This document shows positions 9,760-20,762 of a stretch of 64,000 nucleotides of DNA, piece by piece (position 1 is the first letter of the stretch; each line of letters opens with the position of its first letter). The notes below the pieces were generated by a model that saw only the letters and a program-made list of their open reading frames with translations, was not told the origin of the DNA and ran no database searches. This stretch comes from Laburnicola sp. R22_1 (lineage: Eukaryota; Ascomycota; Dothideomycetes; Pleosporales; Didymosphaeriaceae). The stretch lies in assembly GCA_014281115.1 (NCBI GenBank), contig JACONQ010000009.1:2170001-2234000 (forward strand), read 5' to 3'. The translations under genes and the position numbers were made by a program.

Positions 9760-11592
9760 ACGTAATCCACCAGTGAGCTGCGTACACCACTGAGCTGCGC
9801 ACCCCACCAAAACGCGACACGACGCGTCCACCTTTTTGACCATGGCTCAACAACGACGAGCTCAATTGCTATTAAAAGAAGGCAGACTTAGTTTTGCCCT
9901 TGTCTTAATTAAGTCTTATTCTTATTAGTTAATTCGCGCTATAGCAGCAGCCTACAATGTCTCCAAATTAACCCTCTAGTTGCGCCTCCGTGGTGTCTAA
10001 GCTAGAATTGAGACAACGTCTAACAAACGCAAGCTATTGCCTCTTAAAGAGCAGTCTCTCGTTCGCTAGATCCTAGACCTTAATAGATAAGGCTTTCCAC
10101 CCTATATTATTAATGTGCGCCAAATAGCAGACGTCCTACTTTAAGCTTGAGGCCAGATCCTGCCTCTATAGCCTATTAGCAAGAACTAGGTGTCACGCTT
10201 TGTTAACAGCCAGACAGAGCTTATAACTAAGTGGGATAGGAAGCTGCATGCTTAGCGTACTCTCTATTAGGATCTAGTCAAGTTTAGAGCCTAGTTTAAG
10301 CTTGTTAAGGACACGCGTTAGAAGTACAGCATAATAGATAAGGATATATACAATTTTAATAAGATAGAATTTATAATAGAAGTCGCTAGCATATCTAAGG
10401 TTATTTTAAGCTCTAATAGAGTTAGGTAAGCAATTGCTATATAGCCTAGTAATTGCAACTAGATTACAGTAATTAAATATATTAGCACGTTAGGCTAGAC
10501 GCTTTTGCTATTTATTATACTGTCTAGAAAGCTACACTAAGCTAGCTAGTATTAGCTTATCCTAGGCAACTAGAGGCTTATAGTAAGTAATAATAGCTAG
10601 ATAACTAATAAGCTTAGTCTAGAATAGCTTAAGCACTTTAATTATTAGACTATATTGCGCTTAGCTAAAGCCTATCGCCTACTTATTCTAGATAACTATG
10701 GCAGCTATGCAACGCCTAAGTTTAATTAGTTCTATATAGAGAATAAGATTATTAGTCTTTGTATGCTAGTTTATAGCTTATATCTACTATAGCTGCTAGA
10801 TATTATCTACTACGCGCCGCTTAAAGCTGCGTATAGATATAAGGTGTCTAAGCTTGCGCGTAATTATATCTTTCATATTAATAAGTAGAAATTTCTTAAT
10901 ATCTATACGCATATTAGGGCTTTAGTCTTCTTAGAGCAGTTAATTAAGAGTAGCTTTTAAGCAGTAGGGCTTGTCCTATACTATTCTAAGCGCGTTCTAT
11001 TGTCGCTCACTATAGTCTAAACGCTGTCTCCCCTAAGGTAAGAAGCTAATAGTAAGAGGTGCTAGACTACTAAGACGTCTTATATAGTTGCTTAGCTACA
11101 GCAATAGGCCTAGCTACTATATAACTTTCTTAGTTATTAATTGTAAAGCCCTATATATTAGGCTCTAGCTTAGCTTATAAAAGAATATTAAATAGTAATA
11201 CACTTTGTAATAATTCTTACTAAAGAGAACACTAAGCTATATTAGGCTAACTATTACTAAGAGAAAAAGAGGTAATAGCGACGACAGTATATTGCTATAG
11301 GAGAGACTCTCACAGGCTAGAAAGGTTAGAGGCTAGCTGTAGAGGCAGAAATAAGAGCGTAGGTAGATATCTAGCGCTAGACATCTTAGAGCTATTAGTA
11401 AGTACTACTAACGTGCTTAAAGTGCTATATATAAGGCTATAAAAAACTTAATATAAAAGCAATTAGAAATATTTTATATGTATATTTATATAGGTTTAAT
11501 TTAGCTATTATTTAGTTATCTATTAAAAAGGCGCACGCGTTTTAGTAGGGTGCGCAGCTTAGTAGTGTATATAGCTTACTAGTAGATTATAT
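9760..11592 (+). mobile_element. Fot/pogo-like DNA transposon B (1833 bp), heavily RIP-degraded
   Basis: Inverted ends match after allowing for C-to-T and G-to-A changes: the left begins ACGTAATCCACC and the right ends in its RIP-altered reverse complement AGATTATAT. TA duplications lie at 9758-9759 and 11593-11594. A transposase frame runs on the plus strand from an ATG at 9842 to about 11470, with dozens of TAG stops. Recognisable parts are the N-terminus MAQQRRAQLLLKEGRL and, further on, a LILDN-GSY core and a LLQLLD motif of the DDE_1 domain. It is inserted in an exon of the aquaporin gene. Two copies of a 15-bp box with core TGAGCTGCG start 17 bp apart in the left repeat. Confidence 0.88.
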
Positions 11593-12064
11593 TATATAAG
11601 ACTAATAACTAAGAGGATAGAAGTGGAGAAAATACAGAGATTGGCTAAGTCTAGGGTAGCCGAAATTATAATACCCTAATTACTATTAGCTAATACTATA
11701 TATAGTTAACATTCTCTACTCATAATAAAACTATTAACAAAAAATTTAATTAAGAATAAGTATTCGAGATTATTCTAGGTCTTACCGAGAAATATATATA
11801 GAATACTCGCTGCCCCACTATTATATATAGTGCCCTTACCCTTTATAATTAATCGCGTAGTAAAAGCGAACATCTACTTATAATACTAACCTATAAGCAT
11901 TAAGCTCACTATAAAAGATGCAAAAATCTGCGTAAATATATAGTATAGGACTTTCTTCTATAGAAAACCCTACTAATAGGCGAAGCAGAGAGTAATGGCG
12001 AGATTAAAATAGCCTTTAGACATAGATGCGTAAGTAATAATTGCGAAGACAATACCCACGCTAT
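11593..12064 (-). pseudogene. aquaporin, middle part, RIP-mutated (piece 2 of 4)
   Basis: Translated on the minus strand from 12056 this continues the aquaporin: SVGIVFAIIT, then KGYFNLAIT, then, after an intron near 11720, GIII-ATLDLANL. These match the two NPA half-helices of the channel (usually HFNPA and DPANP), but both Pro codons have become Leu by C-to-T change and several Trp/Gln codons are TAG. The first 8 bases on the hAT side (CACGCTAT, 12057-12064) are the hAT target duplication. This single-copy segment is mutated only because it is trapped between two repeats. Confidence 0.88.
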
Positions 12065-14126
12065 TAAACATACTAACAATTAAGCCAAATAAGCCGTGGC
12101 CTTTAACTTAGCTTAAGGCTTATTTTAGAGTTATGAGGCTTAGCTTATTAGGCCTAACAAGCTTTTTTTTTAGTAGCTTAAATTAAAGCTTAATAAATAG
12201 CTTAATTATACTATATAAGTTTAATCGCCCTATATAGTAACTACTTACTATCTAAATTCTCGCTATATATATATACTATATAGCAAGTCTATCTCTATAA
12301 TGCTTATTAGTACCTCCTTAAGCTAGTTATTACTACCTAAATCTACTTTCTGCCAACGTCGTATGCATTATATAGCCGCTAATAAATAAGGTCCTATAGA
12401 GTGTTACTAAGGCTTAAGAAGATTGCCAAGCTTACTAAATATGCGCTTACACTTATAGCTTAATACTAGAATAGAGAGTATATTAAGTGTAAGCTTACTA
12501 AGAGTAGGGTATTAATTACGCAACGTTACCTAATATTTTATAGAGTTGTTTATATACTTAGTACCTTTCTTAGTATATAGCTCGCTTCTCTGCTATTATT
12601 TATACTTATCTGGCTTAATATTAATATTACTAGTCGCGTTAGAATTAATAAGACTCTTAATTGCGTCGTCTATATTATTAGGGAGCACTATAGGGCACTA
12701 ATATATAGGTAGTAAGGTGTTATACTTTACCCAAAGCACACGAAACGCGTAGTTATTCTCCTTAAGCCACTTAGATTTATTACTCTAGGCAATATTACAG
12801 TATATTTTATAGTAGGGATAGAGAATTATAGTAGCGTAGTAGGCTAGAGAGTAGTTAAGCTTAGCGTAGTAAGCGTTAGCTTTTACCTAAGCTGCGCATA
12901 AATTAGTAGCAAAATAGTCTTTAGGCGCTTCGTCGTGCGCGTTATAGTTAACAGCCTTATAGACTTTAACGCGCTACTTATAGTATGTTAAAATATACTT
13001 AAAGACTAAAATAACCTTAGCAATTACGCCAAAATATCCGCCTTAGCCGTGTCCCTCTAGGCGCTTTATTGCCGCTTTTAGTGACCTTAGAGCGTCCATA
13101 TACTTAGTAATAACCGCCTAGTTATATGCTAAGAGCCTGTCAAATCACATTTATAACTACGCCTCTAGTAGCTTATTACCCTAAGTTATAGCGTATATAT
13201 CCTTATCGCAAATACGTTTTATATAATAATTAGCGTACATAGTAATAGTAGGCTATAGCTTATAAGCACGCTTAAAGTAAGAGTAGTAGGAGTTCTAGCG
13301 CGTAACAATAGGCTTAATAGGCTTAAGTATCTTATAGTCTTTAGCTATTGCGCTTATAGACAGGTTGTAGTATAAAAAACGCTAAAAGTTAGCAAAAAGC
13401 GCATACTATTGCAGCGTTTTAATATAGTTAATAATATCTAATAGGACGCCTAGCGGGCTATCGCGCCTCTACTTAGTTATAAACTTACTCTCTTTAAAAA
13501 GCTTACTAGCGTCGTTATTAAAAGTATTAGCTTCTTTGCCCCAGAGCAAAGTCTAGCCAACAAGGCTAAGAGTATAAGGGCCGCAGCAGAGGCAGCAATA
13601 AGGCGCGCTAAAACCCATCTCTTATGCTAACTTATAGACAGCAGCGTTGTTATTACTCGTATTATTAAGTATAAAGTAACCAACGTTAAGCGAATTAATA
13701 CCAAACTACTACATTATTTAGCTAATAACCTCTGCCATCCTCTCGCCACTATAAGCGCCTACTAGCAGCAGTAGCGCTATAGGTAATTCCTAAAGCTCAC
13801 CACGCTTGCTGACGAAGTGGGCAACAATACCTAGAAACCTGCGCTTATTACCCTTTGTCATCTAGCTGTTAAAGCTAAGGTGGATCTTGCTTAGCGCCTG
13901 GGACAGCTCTAAGACTACCTAAGGCTTTAGGTGGTCGTAGAGTCGCAAAACAAAGCCTGAGACGCTCGTGCGAGAGGACCACAACGCAGCCTCGGCCTGT
14001 GGGTTAGCAGCCGCAATCAGCTGTTGAAATGCTGGTGACTCAAACTCTCTTAACAGGTGATTGTTCTCAACAAGCTAACTAACAGCAGCAAGCCTAAAGT
14101 GCTAAGTATTAAAGCCGCTAAGCTTA

Positions 14127-15518
14127 CGGAGGTGCCTTTCAAAAGTTTTTGCCCACCTTGGCGAGCAGGGGGTTCTGTGCTATTCCTAATTAAGAGCGTT
14201 CTCCGGCTGGCTCTAGCTCTGGCTTCCTGAGCCTCCGACCCTCCTTATACTCGTTGCCTCTATTGAGCTCAAGGATCTGTTCTATATGGTATGGAATCCG
14301 CTCAATCCAAGCCTGTATTTTCTCCTGAGGCAGCTCTCTCCAGCACTGCTCCCATGCCTGTACTGCCTCTGCTCTATTCTTAGGAGCTCCTTTCTTCGTA
14401 GTAGCCCTTTTCATCCATGGCCAGCAAGGCTCAATAGAATTCAAATTAGGAGAGTTACCACACTAGATAATCCTCTTAACATCATGAATGCTATATATAT
14501 AGCTTTGAACGTAGTGGTCGTGAGAAGGCGCCTTGTCTTCCTGTACAACTGTTCTAGGCCGCGTAGCCTTACACTGCTTTGCAAAAGGAATAAGCTTTGG
14601 CAGCAGAATTGTTGTCTGGTACTGGTACTAGTCAATTCCTGAGCCACTGCCTCGGCTGAGCTTTCCAGTCCTCTGGTTCCATCTCCACTGGGGCAGCCGT
14701 CCAGGCTTGGTACGGAGACCTAGGCGACGCATGCCATTCTCAAGCTCCCACTCAGCCTTTTTGATAGGCTCAAGCTCCTTGTTCAGTTCATCAATTTGAG
14801 CAGCAGCAGCCTCCTTCTCTTTCTTTGTTTCTGGCGTCCAGCAGTGACAGGGGCCCTTCTTGTCGTACGAGAAACAGCCCCAAAACATAAATTCAGAGTA
14901 GCCTTTCCATCTCTCACGAATACAGCTCCGTACGAAGGCCTCATCTGCTTTCCTCCATACTCGATATCCTCCACGCCTATGGTTGAGAACAACAGACGTT
15001 TCGTCTGACCAGATAACATTCTTCCAATCTTCAAGCGTCCAGTCTTAAGTGCGCCAGCAACGTCAGCGCAAGACTTCTCTCGCCCATATCGATCAGTGCG
15101 TACGGTGTTGACTACTTTCTCGGAGACTTCAGATTGCTTTGATGGCCGGCCAGATCGATAGGCGTTTTCAAGATGCTTATCTTCAAGCTTCAGCGGCCGC
15201 TGGCCTGGATCGAAACCTCGCTCGATTGCTCGCGCGTATATAGAGTTGATCGTACGCTTCTCGATTCCAGTGAGTCCGGTGATCTCATTGTTTGACTTGC
15301 CTATAGCCTTAAGAACGACTACCGTGGCACGAGTAGAGTTATCGTGATGAACCATAGCGACAGTACTAGATAGATCAATTGACAGAGAGTAGTAGTTACA
15401 GAGGGTAAGGCCTGAGGTTGAGAAGTGGCCACGTCAACTCGGAGATGCTTCCCGATCTGGAATGTGGCGCATACCCCTGCTCGCCAAGGTGGGCAAAAAC
15501 TTTTGAAAGGCACCTCCG
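14127..15518 (-). mobile_element. Tc1-like transposon A (1392 bp) inside the hAT
   Basis: Near-perfect terminal inverted repeats (about 45 bp, beginning CGGAGGTGCCTTTCAAAAG) have TA duplications at 14125-14126 and 15519-15520. GC content is normal and RIP is light, so it arrived after the surrounding hAT was mutated. The same outer 19 bases open the related element at 26509-28036. Confidence 0.93.
14190..15355 (-). pseudogene. Tc1-type transposase A with internal deletion
   Basis: Starts at 15355 (MVHHDNSTRATVVVLK) with a paired-type helix-turn-helix. The catalytic core is recognisable: IWSDETSVV (first Asp), MFWGCFSYDKKGPCHCW, VVQEDKAPSHD (second Asp) and NSPNLNSIEP (Glu). Between the DNA-binding half and the core the frame shifts, and the second helix-turn-helix is missing. 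The element is 136 bp shorter than its relative at 26509-28036, so an internal deletion near 15045 is the simplest explanation. Two Trp codons are TAG. The copy cannot make a full transposase, although the three catalytic residues survive. Confidence 0.85.
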
Positions 15519-16262
15519 TATTAGCGACATCTTAAGAGACGCTAATCTTGCCGCCTACAAGGACTCAGCGTAGGTGGCTTATCTCGCGCTTCTCTGCTTC
15601 TTTTCCCAGCAGTAGATAGCCATAACTGCGCTTTTTCTAGCTTAGGTGGCGGGCTATTATTAACGTTAACAGCATTGTCTTATATATGCCTGCACCTCCA
15701 GCATCTATAATCTTATACTAATAGCAGTATTAACAAACAAAGAAGAGCCAATTCGGCTCCTTAAGCAGCGCAACGCAGTACCCATAAAGGTATACCTAGC
15801 TCCTCTTTACGCGCTGTGTCACTAACAGCTTTATATATTTTAGTATACGCTTAAAATTAAGCCCATTAAAGTTATCCTCTAGGTGCGCGTCCAGGCTCTT
15901 ATCACCATCCTCATCAACACCCTTAGCGGACTCTCCAACGTCTATTGTAGCTACTATTGCAGCGTCGCTGCCCTCAGTAGGTAGGACGATACTATCCTCA
16001 TTCTACAACTCACAGAATCGCGACTCAAAGGTAGCTTGCGGCGATAGGCGCTGCAACAGCGTTAATTGCGTATTATCCAGCTCAATTAGCTGGGTAGACG
16101 TGCCTCAGGCGGCTATTTTAGCGCGTTTGTGCAGCTTAGGGATTGCAGCGCTATTGCGCGCGCGTTTTAACTGCTTCAGCGGCATAATAAATAAGCTTAG
16201 TGTAGCTGAAAAGACAGGGTGATAGCTAAAGACGCTTGCCGCTGGAGGTGGCTGGCCGCTTA

Positions 16263-18399
16263 CTAGTACCATGGGTGCGGGGTCAATGCGCGCCGAGCCT
16301 CAATGCGCGCTCAACACCAAACCAGCTCAGCTAAACTTGAAGCTGCAGAGCTCCCTACAATTGCTATTATTATAAGAATTTCTGGTGATGAGGTCTATGA
16401 ATCTTAATAATTAATTATAGCTATAAAAATCTACTTGGAGTTCTAATATTCCGGCCCCGGCGCGACTGAGGCTGTAGAGGCTGTGATGTAGCACCTGAGG
16501 CCTCAGCAGCATCTATAGCCTTATTAATAAGCTTTTTTTCCCTTATGCCCTGCTTAGGTAGCCTTAATGCCTTTTTGCTACCTTTCTTAGCTATTTTTAT
16601 ACAATTCTTGTAGTGTTGCTGAGCCCTGCAAGCCTACTGCTTCTGGGCTCGCTCAGCTGCCTAATCCGCCTTTGCCTTCGCTTAAGCTGCCTAAGCCTTA
16701 GCCCTCGCAACGCGCTTCTCTTAGAGTAGTCTAGCCTTTAGCTGCTGGCTAGCCCTCTAAGCCTTAGCTGCCTTAGTTTTTTAGAGTACTAGCTGCTCTG
16801 CCTTAGCCTCTTTTTGCTATAGACGATCACGTGCCTCCTACACCTTCCTTAGGGACCAGAAAACAGCACCCCCTAAGTACTCAGTAGGCTGGTTATCCAG
16901 CAAAGGCTTGCCACGCTTCCTACGCCTCTTCTCATTGCCTAGTGCTGCTCTTAGTCCCTCATTTTCATGCTGTAGTAGCTGTTTTTGTACGGCAATTGAG
17001 TGCACTGTTCGGCTCAGCTTCTTTACCTTATTACTATTCCCTATATCTACTGCAGCCTTTAGGAGCCGGTCGATTTTCCTCCAGTCAGACGCGCTAAGTA
17101 CTGAGGTTGAGCTTTCTCTTAATTCCCGCTCAGGTAGGCTAGTCTTAGTAAATCTCTTAAGTATAACCTCTGGGTTGAGTGGTGATATGCTAGTAGCCTC
17201 AAAGGCCTTAATAATCAATGGCTTCCTAAACGAGCTACCCCAAGCCCTCCAGAATAGGCTAAAGAAGTCTCTTTTTGCGATTGACAATAGTCCCTAGCAC
17301 CTGTGTAGGAAGGCTAAGAGCTTAGCTAAGTAGGCAGTGGAGAGAGGCTTAAACATAACAACGTTAAGTGGCTGTAGCGTATGCGTCGAATAAGGCGGAA
17401 ATATAGCTAGGAGTATCCTATTCCGGTCACAGTAATTGATAAAATCTATAGTAAGGTGGGATCTATGGCCGTTAAGGATAAGTAGTTGGTAGGAGCGTCC
17501 AGCTTTCTCCTTAGTACAGCGATTGAACACCTGCTTAAGCCACGCAAGGCCTATCTTGTTATTTGTCTAGCTAGAAGGCGATAAGGTGATAAAGGCTGAG
17601 TGTTCCTGAGGGTTGATTTCTTCAACCCAGCTTGATTGTAGGCTACCTGAGGCAGCCTGATAGATGAGGGCTGGATCTAGAGCCGATCCGTCGGCGCATA
17701 TGCAGGCTAGGAGCGAAATCCACTCACGGCTACTATCCTGAATAGCCTGCCTCACCTCCTTGCTCTCGTACAGCTGCCTACTAAAGATCCGCTTTGAGCG
17801 AGTAGTAATGCCTAGTAGGATGCCTTTTTCGTCCATATTGTACGTGTGCTGAGGCTCGATATCGTATTGGCTAATTTTCTGCTGTAGTAGGTCGAAATAT
17901 AGGCTGTACTTTGTCTTTAAGTCGGCTTTATGGCGATTGCTGTCCATTCTAGCTGTCTATCTTAAAACTAGATTAATGCTGTGTTGCTTGACAAACTAAT
18001 TAACCTAGTATATGCTAATGCTTGTTTTGGCTATACAGGCTGCAAAGTTCTAGATCATTTGCTGTGTAGGTGGTAGGCCTTGCTAAGTGAGTTTTTTAAT
18101 ATAGCGTATAAGCTCCTACTCCTGTTAAGGGCGAAGTTTTCGTCGGTTGATTCCCTCAGCTGTACGCGACTGCGTTACAGCCTGGTGTCTCCGGGTGAGC
18201 GTAGAGCGTACAACGCTATGCTCCTTCGCGATTTTTGTATAGTTAATAGAGTCTCCAGGTTCTTGCGATTGTATCGCTTCAAGCGCAGCCTCAATTGACC
18301 CCATATTGGTAGCGATAGGTGGTGTTGAAGCTTGAGGTGTTTTCGTGTTGAGCGCGCATTGAGGCTCGGCGCGCATTGACCCCGCACCCATGGTACTAG
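16263..18399 (-). mobile_element. Fot/pogo-like DNA transposon C (2137 bp) inside the hAT
   Basis: The terminal repeats (from CTAGTACCATGGGTGCGGGG inward, over 50 bp) match between both ends, with TA duplications at 16261-16262 and 18400-18401. The box TCAATGCGCGC occurs twice per repeat, 17 bp apart. RIP is moderate: the 3' part of the coding region is rich in TAG. Confidence 0.93.
16440..18304 (-). pseudogene. Fot-type transposase C
   Basis: Starts at 18304 (MGSIEAALEAIQSQ), clearly related to transposase A. Long open pieces carry NMDEKGILLG, then LILNGHRSHL, then PPYSTHTLQPLN. In transposase A the second motif is LILDGHGSH. Here the catalytic Asp has become Asn and a Gly has become Arg, both G-to-A changes, so the active site is lost as well as the frame. 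The C-terminal coiled-coil region (16440-16840) is full of TAG stops. Confidence 0.85.
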
Positions 18400-18410
18400 T
18401 AGGTAACTTA

Positions 18411-20198
18411 AGCTAGCGCAGCCGGTTGTGAGACACCCAGGGATATGAGACACCGCGCAGAAATCCTCCACCCTTCAAAAAATCGCGATAATTGATTCAG
18501 CGTAATTACAATTGCCACTCACTACACATAGATTGCAGAGTTTTAGCTGCTACTTCTGCTGCTAGTTTTTCTGCCTCCTTTTCTTTGTTAGGACTATTGT
18601 TTTGTTGCTCTATAAGCTTAGAGGCCTCTACTGCTATCTTAATCGTATCTACGTTGGCAAAGCGTTGATTTGGGTCCATACGAACCCTCTTTTATGGTGC
18701 TTGAGGCTTAAGAGCCTCAAGTTGGCTCTGCAATTGTTTGTTCTCTGCTTCTAGCGCTACTGAGCGAGTATTTGTAACTGCAATTGCCTTGCCAGCTTTT
18801 TTAAACAGTTGGTGAACCTTCCGGCCTATACTCTGCTCTTTGTGAAGCGCTCGCTAAGCTATAAACAGATCACGAGGGCTGTGGGGGGTAGAGAGATAGC
18901 TCTCAATTAGTTATTGAGCTTGATTCTGGCGAGGTGGCGTAACAGGCCTTCGAGCGACTTGAGATGAGTTAATTACTCGCTTAATGTTTAATGGGCAGAT
19001 GCCTGCAGTAGCCTATCCAGCGCGAATAACTCTCTTAGTGATTGCACTCTCTCTAGCAACGTAGTAGGCAGTAATAAAGCGTTCCTTTTTAACTAGGGCA
19101 GCATTATTAAGGTGTGATAACTCCTAGATCTGCTGGCGATAGAATTGTTTTACTACTAAGAAAACAGAGAGATCTAGGGGCTGCAGAATATGAGATAAGT
19201 GAGCAGGGAGAAATAGAAGCCTGACTTTATTCTGCTTGCAGATCCACAGGAAGTCTAGGTCTACATAGCTGCTGTGGCTATCTAAAATTAGCATCCTTTA
19301 GCGATCCTCTAAGGGCGCAGTTTCTGGCAGAAATACGCGTTGCAGCCACTTAACGCTAATTGCATTAGATGTCTAGCCATTCTCTAAGGTTGCGTATAGC
19401 TAGTTAGGTATTATTAATGGAAACTAGGTGCTCTGTAGGTGTTTGCCTTTGAAAATAACTGCAGGCCTTAGCTTCTTGCCTATTGCTGAAACGCACTCGA
19501 TTATCGACGCCCACTCGCGATTCTCTAGCGACTAATAGTAAGCCTTTGTTTTCTGGCTGTCTGCGAGTACTCTAGTGTTTGCACATACACCTAGGGCCTT
19601 GCCAGTCTTGTCCATATTCTATATATCCTTATTGCGTATGTTTAGCTTAACGCGGAGCTGCTTATAGAGCTTAAGAAACTCGCGTATTGCCTCCTAAGTT
19701 GCTCCCTTAGCTCTCGCAGCCTTAATCTTCCTACCCACAATAGAGGCGACGCGTAGGTTGCGTTTAATAAAGTGGGATATCTAGTGTTTACCCACTAACG
19801 TGGGCTCGCCGTTCATCCTTAGGATTCGATTCGCCATTTCTCGTGTACGAGCGTGAGAAGGAGGATACCCGCGTGCGTCCTCTTCAAGTATCCATTGTAC
19901 AAGGAAGTCCTCTTGTTGTGGAGTTAATCGTTGCTGGTATACGTGGCTGTTTTGCCAGTTTTGTGAACCGCGTACGCGCCTCGAGAGCGTGGCTAGGGGG
20001 ATGTTGTGTGCCTTTGCAGCAGCTTGTTGACTAGGAAAAACGCCAGCATTGAGATTGGTAATAGCTGCTTGAATTGCTGCCTCACGATTGGCCATTTTGG
20101 TAGGGTGGATGTGGAGATATCGCGATTTTTTTGAGGGGTGGAGGATTTCTGCGCGGTGTCTCATATCCCTGGGTGTCTCACAACCGGCTGCGCTAGCT
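18411..20198 (-). mobile_element. Fot/pogo-like DNA transposon D (1788 bp) inside the hAT
   Basis: Terminal repeats of over 60 bp (from AGCTAGCGCAGCCGG inward) have TA duplications at 18409-18410 and 20199-20200. The box TGAGACACC occurs twice per repeat, 17 bp apart. It lies only 9 bp from element C. Confidence 0.93.
18520..20095 (-). pseudogene. Fot-type transposase D
   Basis: Starts at 20095 (MANREAAIQAAITNLNAG) with a helix-turn-helix and CENP-B-like region in a clean open stretch to 19781. The catalytic part follows with scattered TAG stops: NMDKTGKALG, then MLILDSHSSY, then HLSHILQPLD. A C-terminal coiled coil of Gln/Glu/Lys is visible to about 18520. It is a separate family from transposases A and C. 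It is inactive through RIP-type stops. Confidence 0.85.
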
Positions 20199-20471
20199 TA
20201 GCTATTAATAAGCTGACTACCGTACTAGTACAACACCAGAAAAGTGTCGCGAGATTGTCTGTACAGCAGCCTTGAAAACGTTATTAAACTTGGCCTAAAA
20301 CCACTCTGCTGCCTACTTTTTATCAAGCCTAATAAGCCAAACAATTAAGCCTTCCCTCTTTAGCTTGGCTTGTTAGCAAATTACTACACGTTAGCTTGGA
20401 TTGATAGAACCAAGCCAAGCTCAAGCCAAACAATCAAGCGCTTGTTAGCGGCTTGATTGTTGGCAGGTCTG

Positions 20472-20762
20472 CACGCTATACGCCCAACCGATCATGAACA
20501 TCGAGCCGAACGCGGGTTCGGCACCGTGGAGAAGAAATGCTGCTGTGGCAGCAATACCGGGGTAGACGTAGAAGAACACGCCAGTTGCTTCAGCCATCAT
20601 CTCTCGTAGCCACCTTGGCTTGGTATACTCGAAGTCGAGCTTGCGCTGCGAGACACCTTTCGGTTCGACAAGCTTTCGGGAAACATGTCTCCGGACGGCG
20701 TCGGTTGCACCTAGCTCCGGTTCCAAAGTCTCCAATCGCTCAATATGATCTCTCGTTGTCAT
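20472..20762 (-). pseudogene. aquaporin, N-terminal part (piece 1 of 4)
   Basis: Starts with ATG at 20762 (MTTRDHIERLETLEPELG). The cytoplasmic N-terminus of about 60 residues is followed by the first membrane helix (GVFFYVYPGIAATAAFLL) and the beginning of the second (FGSMFMIGWAYSV), where the hAT element cuts the gene. Joined to 12056 it continues in frame. Fungal aquaporins and aquaglyceroporins move water or small solutes across membranes. The four pieces add up to a normal-sized family member. This piece has no RIP changes and kept its start codon, so a truncated transcript could still be made. It cannot make a working channel. Confidence 0.9.

Larger units (their letters stand above)
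12290..16185 (-). pseudogene. hAT transposase, RIP-degraded and interrupted
   Basis: The start is probably ATG at 16185 (MPLKQLKRARNSAAIPKLHK). The N-terminal part (about 15900-15650) has a BED-like zinc-binding stretch. After the Tc1-like insertion the core reads LSFNSWMTKGNKRRFLGIVA and GELQELPIALPLL (about 13900-13750). The C-terminal dimerisation region (about 12640-12480) reads YPTLSKLTLNILSI and CKRIFSKLG. These are standard hAT landmarks in the standard order. Many TAG stops show inactivation by RIP. The exact C-terminus is uncertain. Confidence 0.75.
12065..20471 (-). mobile_element. hAT-family DNA transposon with three nested insertions
   Basis: The ends are CAGACCTGCC... at the right (read inward from 20471) and its RIP-altered form TAAACATACT... 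at the left (12065). They are flanked by the 8-bp duplication CACGCTAT (12057-12064 and 20472-20479), the size typical of hAT. Subterminal CAATCAAGC and GCTTGATTG inverted motifs lie near the right end. The hAT body is split by a Tc1-like element (14127-15518) and two Fot elements (16263-18399, 18411-20198). Without them it would be about 3.1 kb. Its left half is strongly RIP-mutated, the last 270 bp on the right less so. Confidence 0.88.

Noticed and set aside
20445..20762. Complete small membrane protein of 105 aa
   Set aside because: Its last codons are hAT sequence. It is the cut-off N-terminus of the aquaporin.
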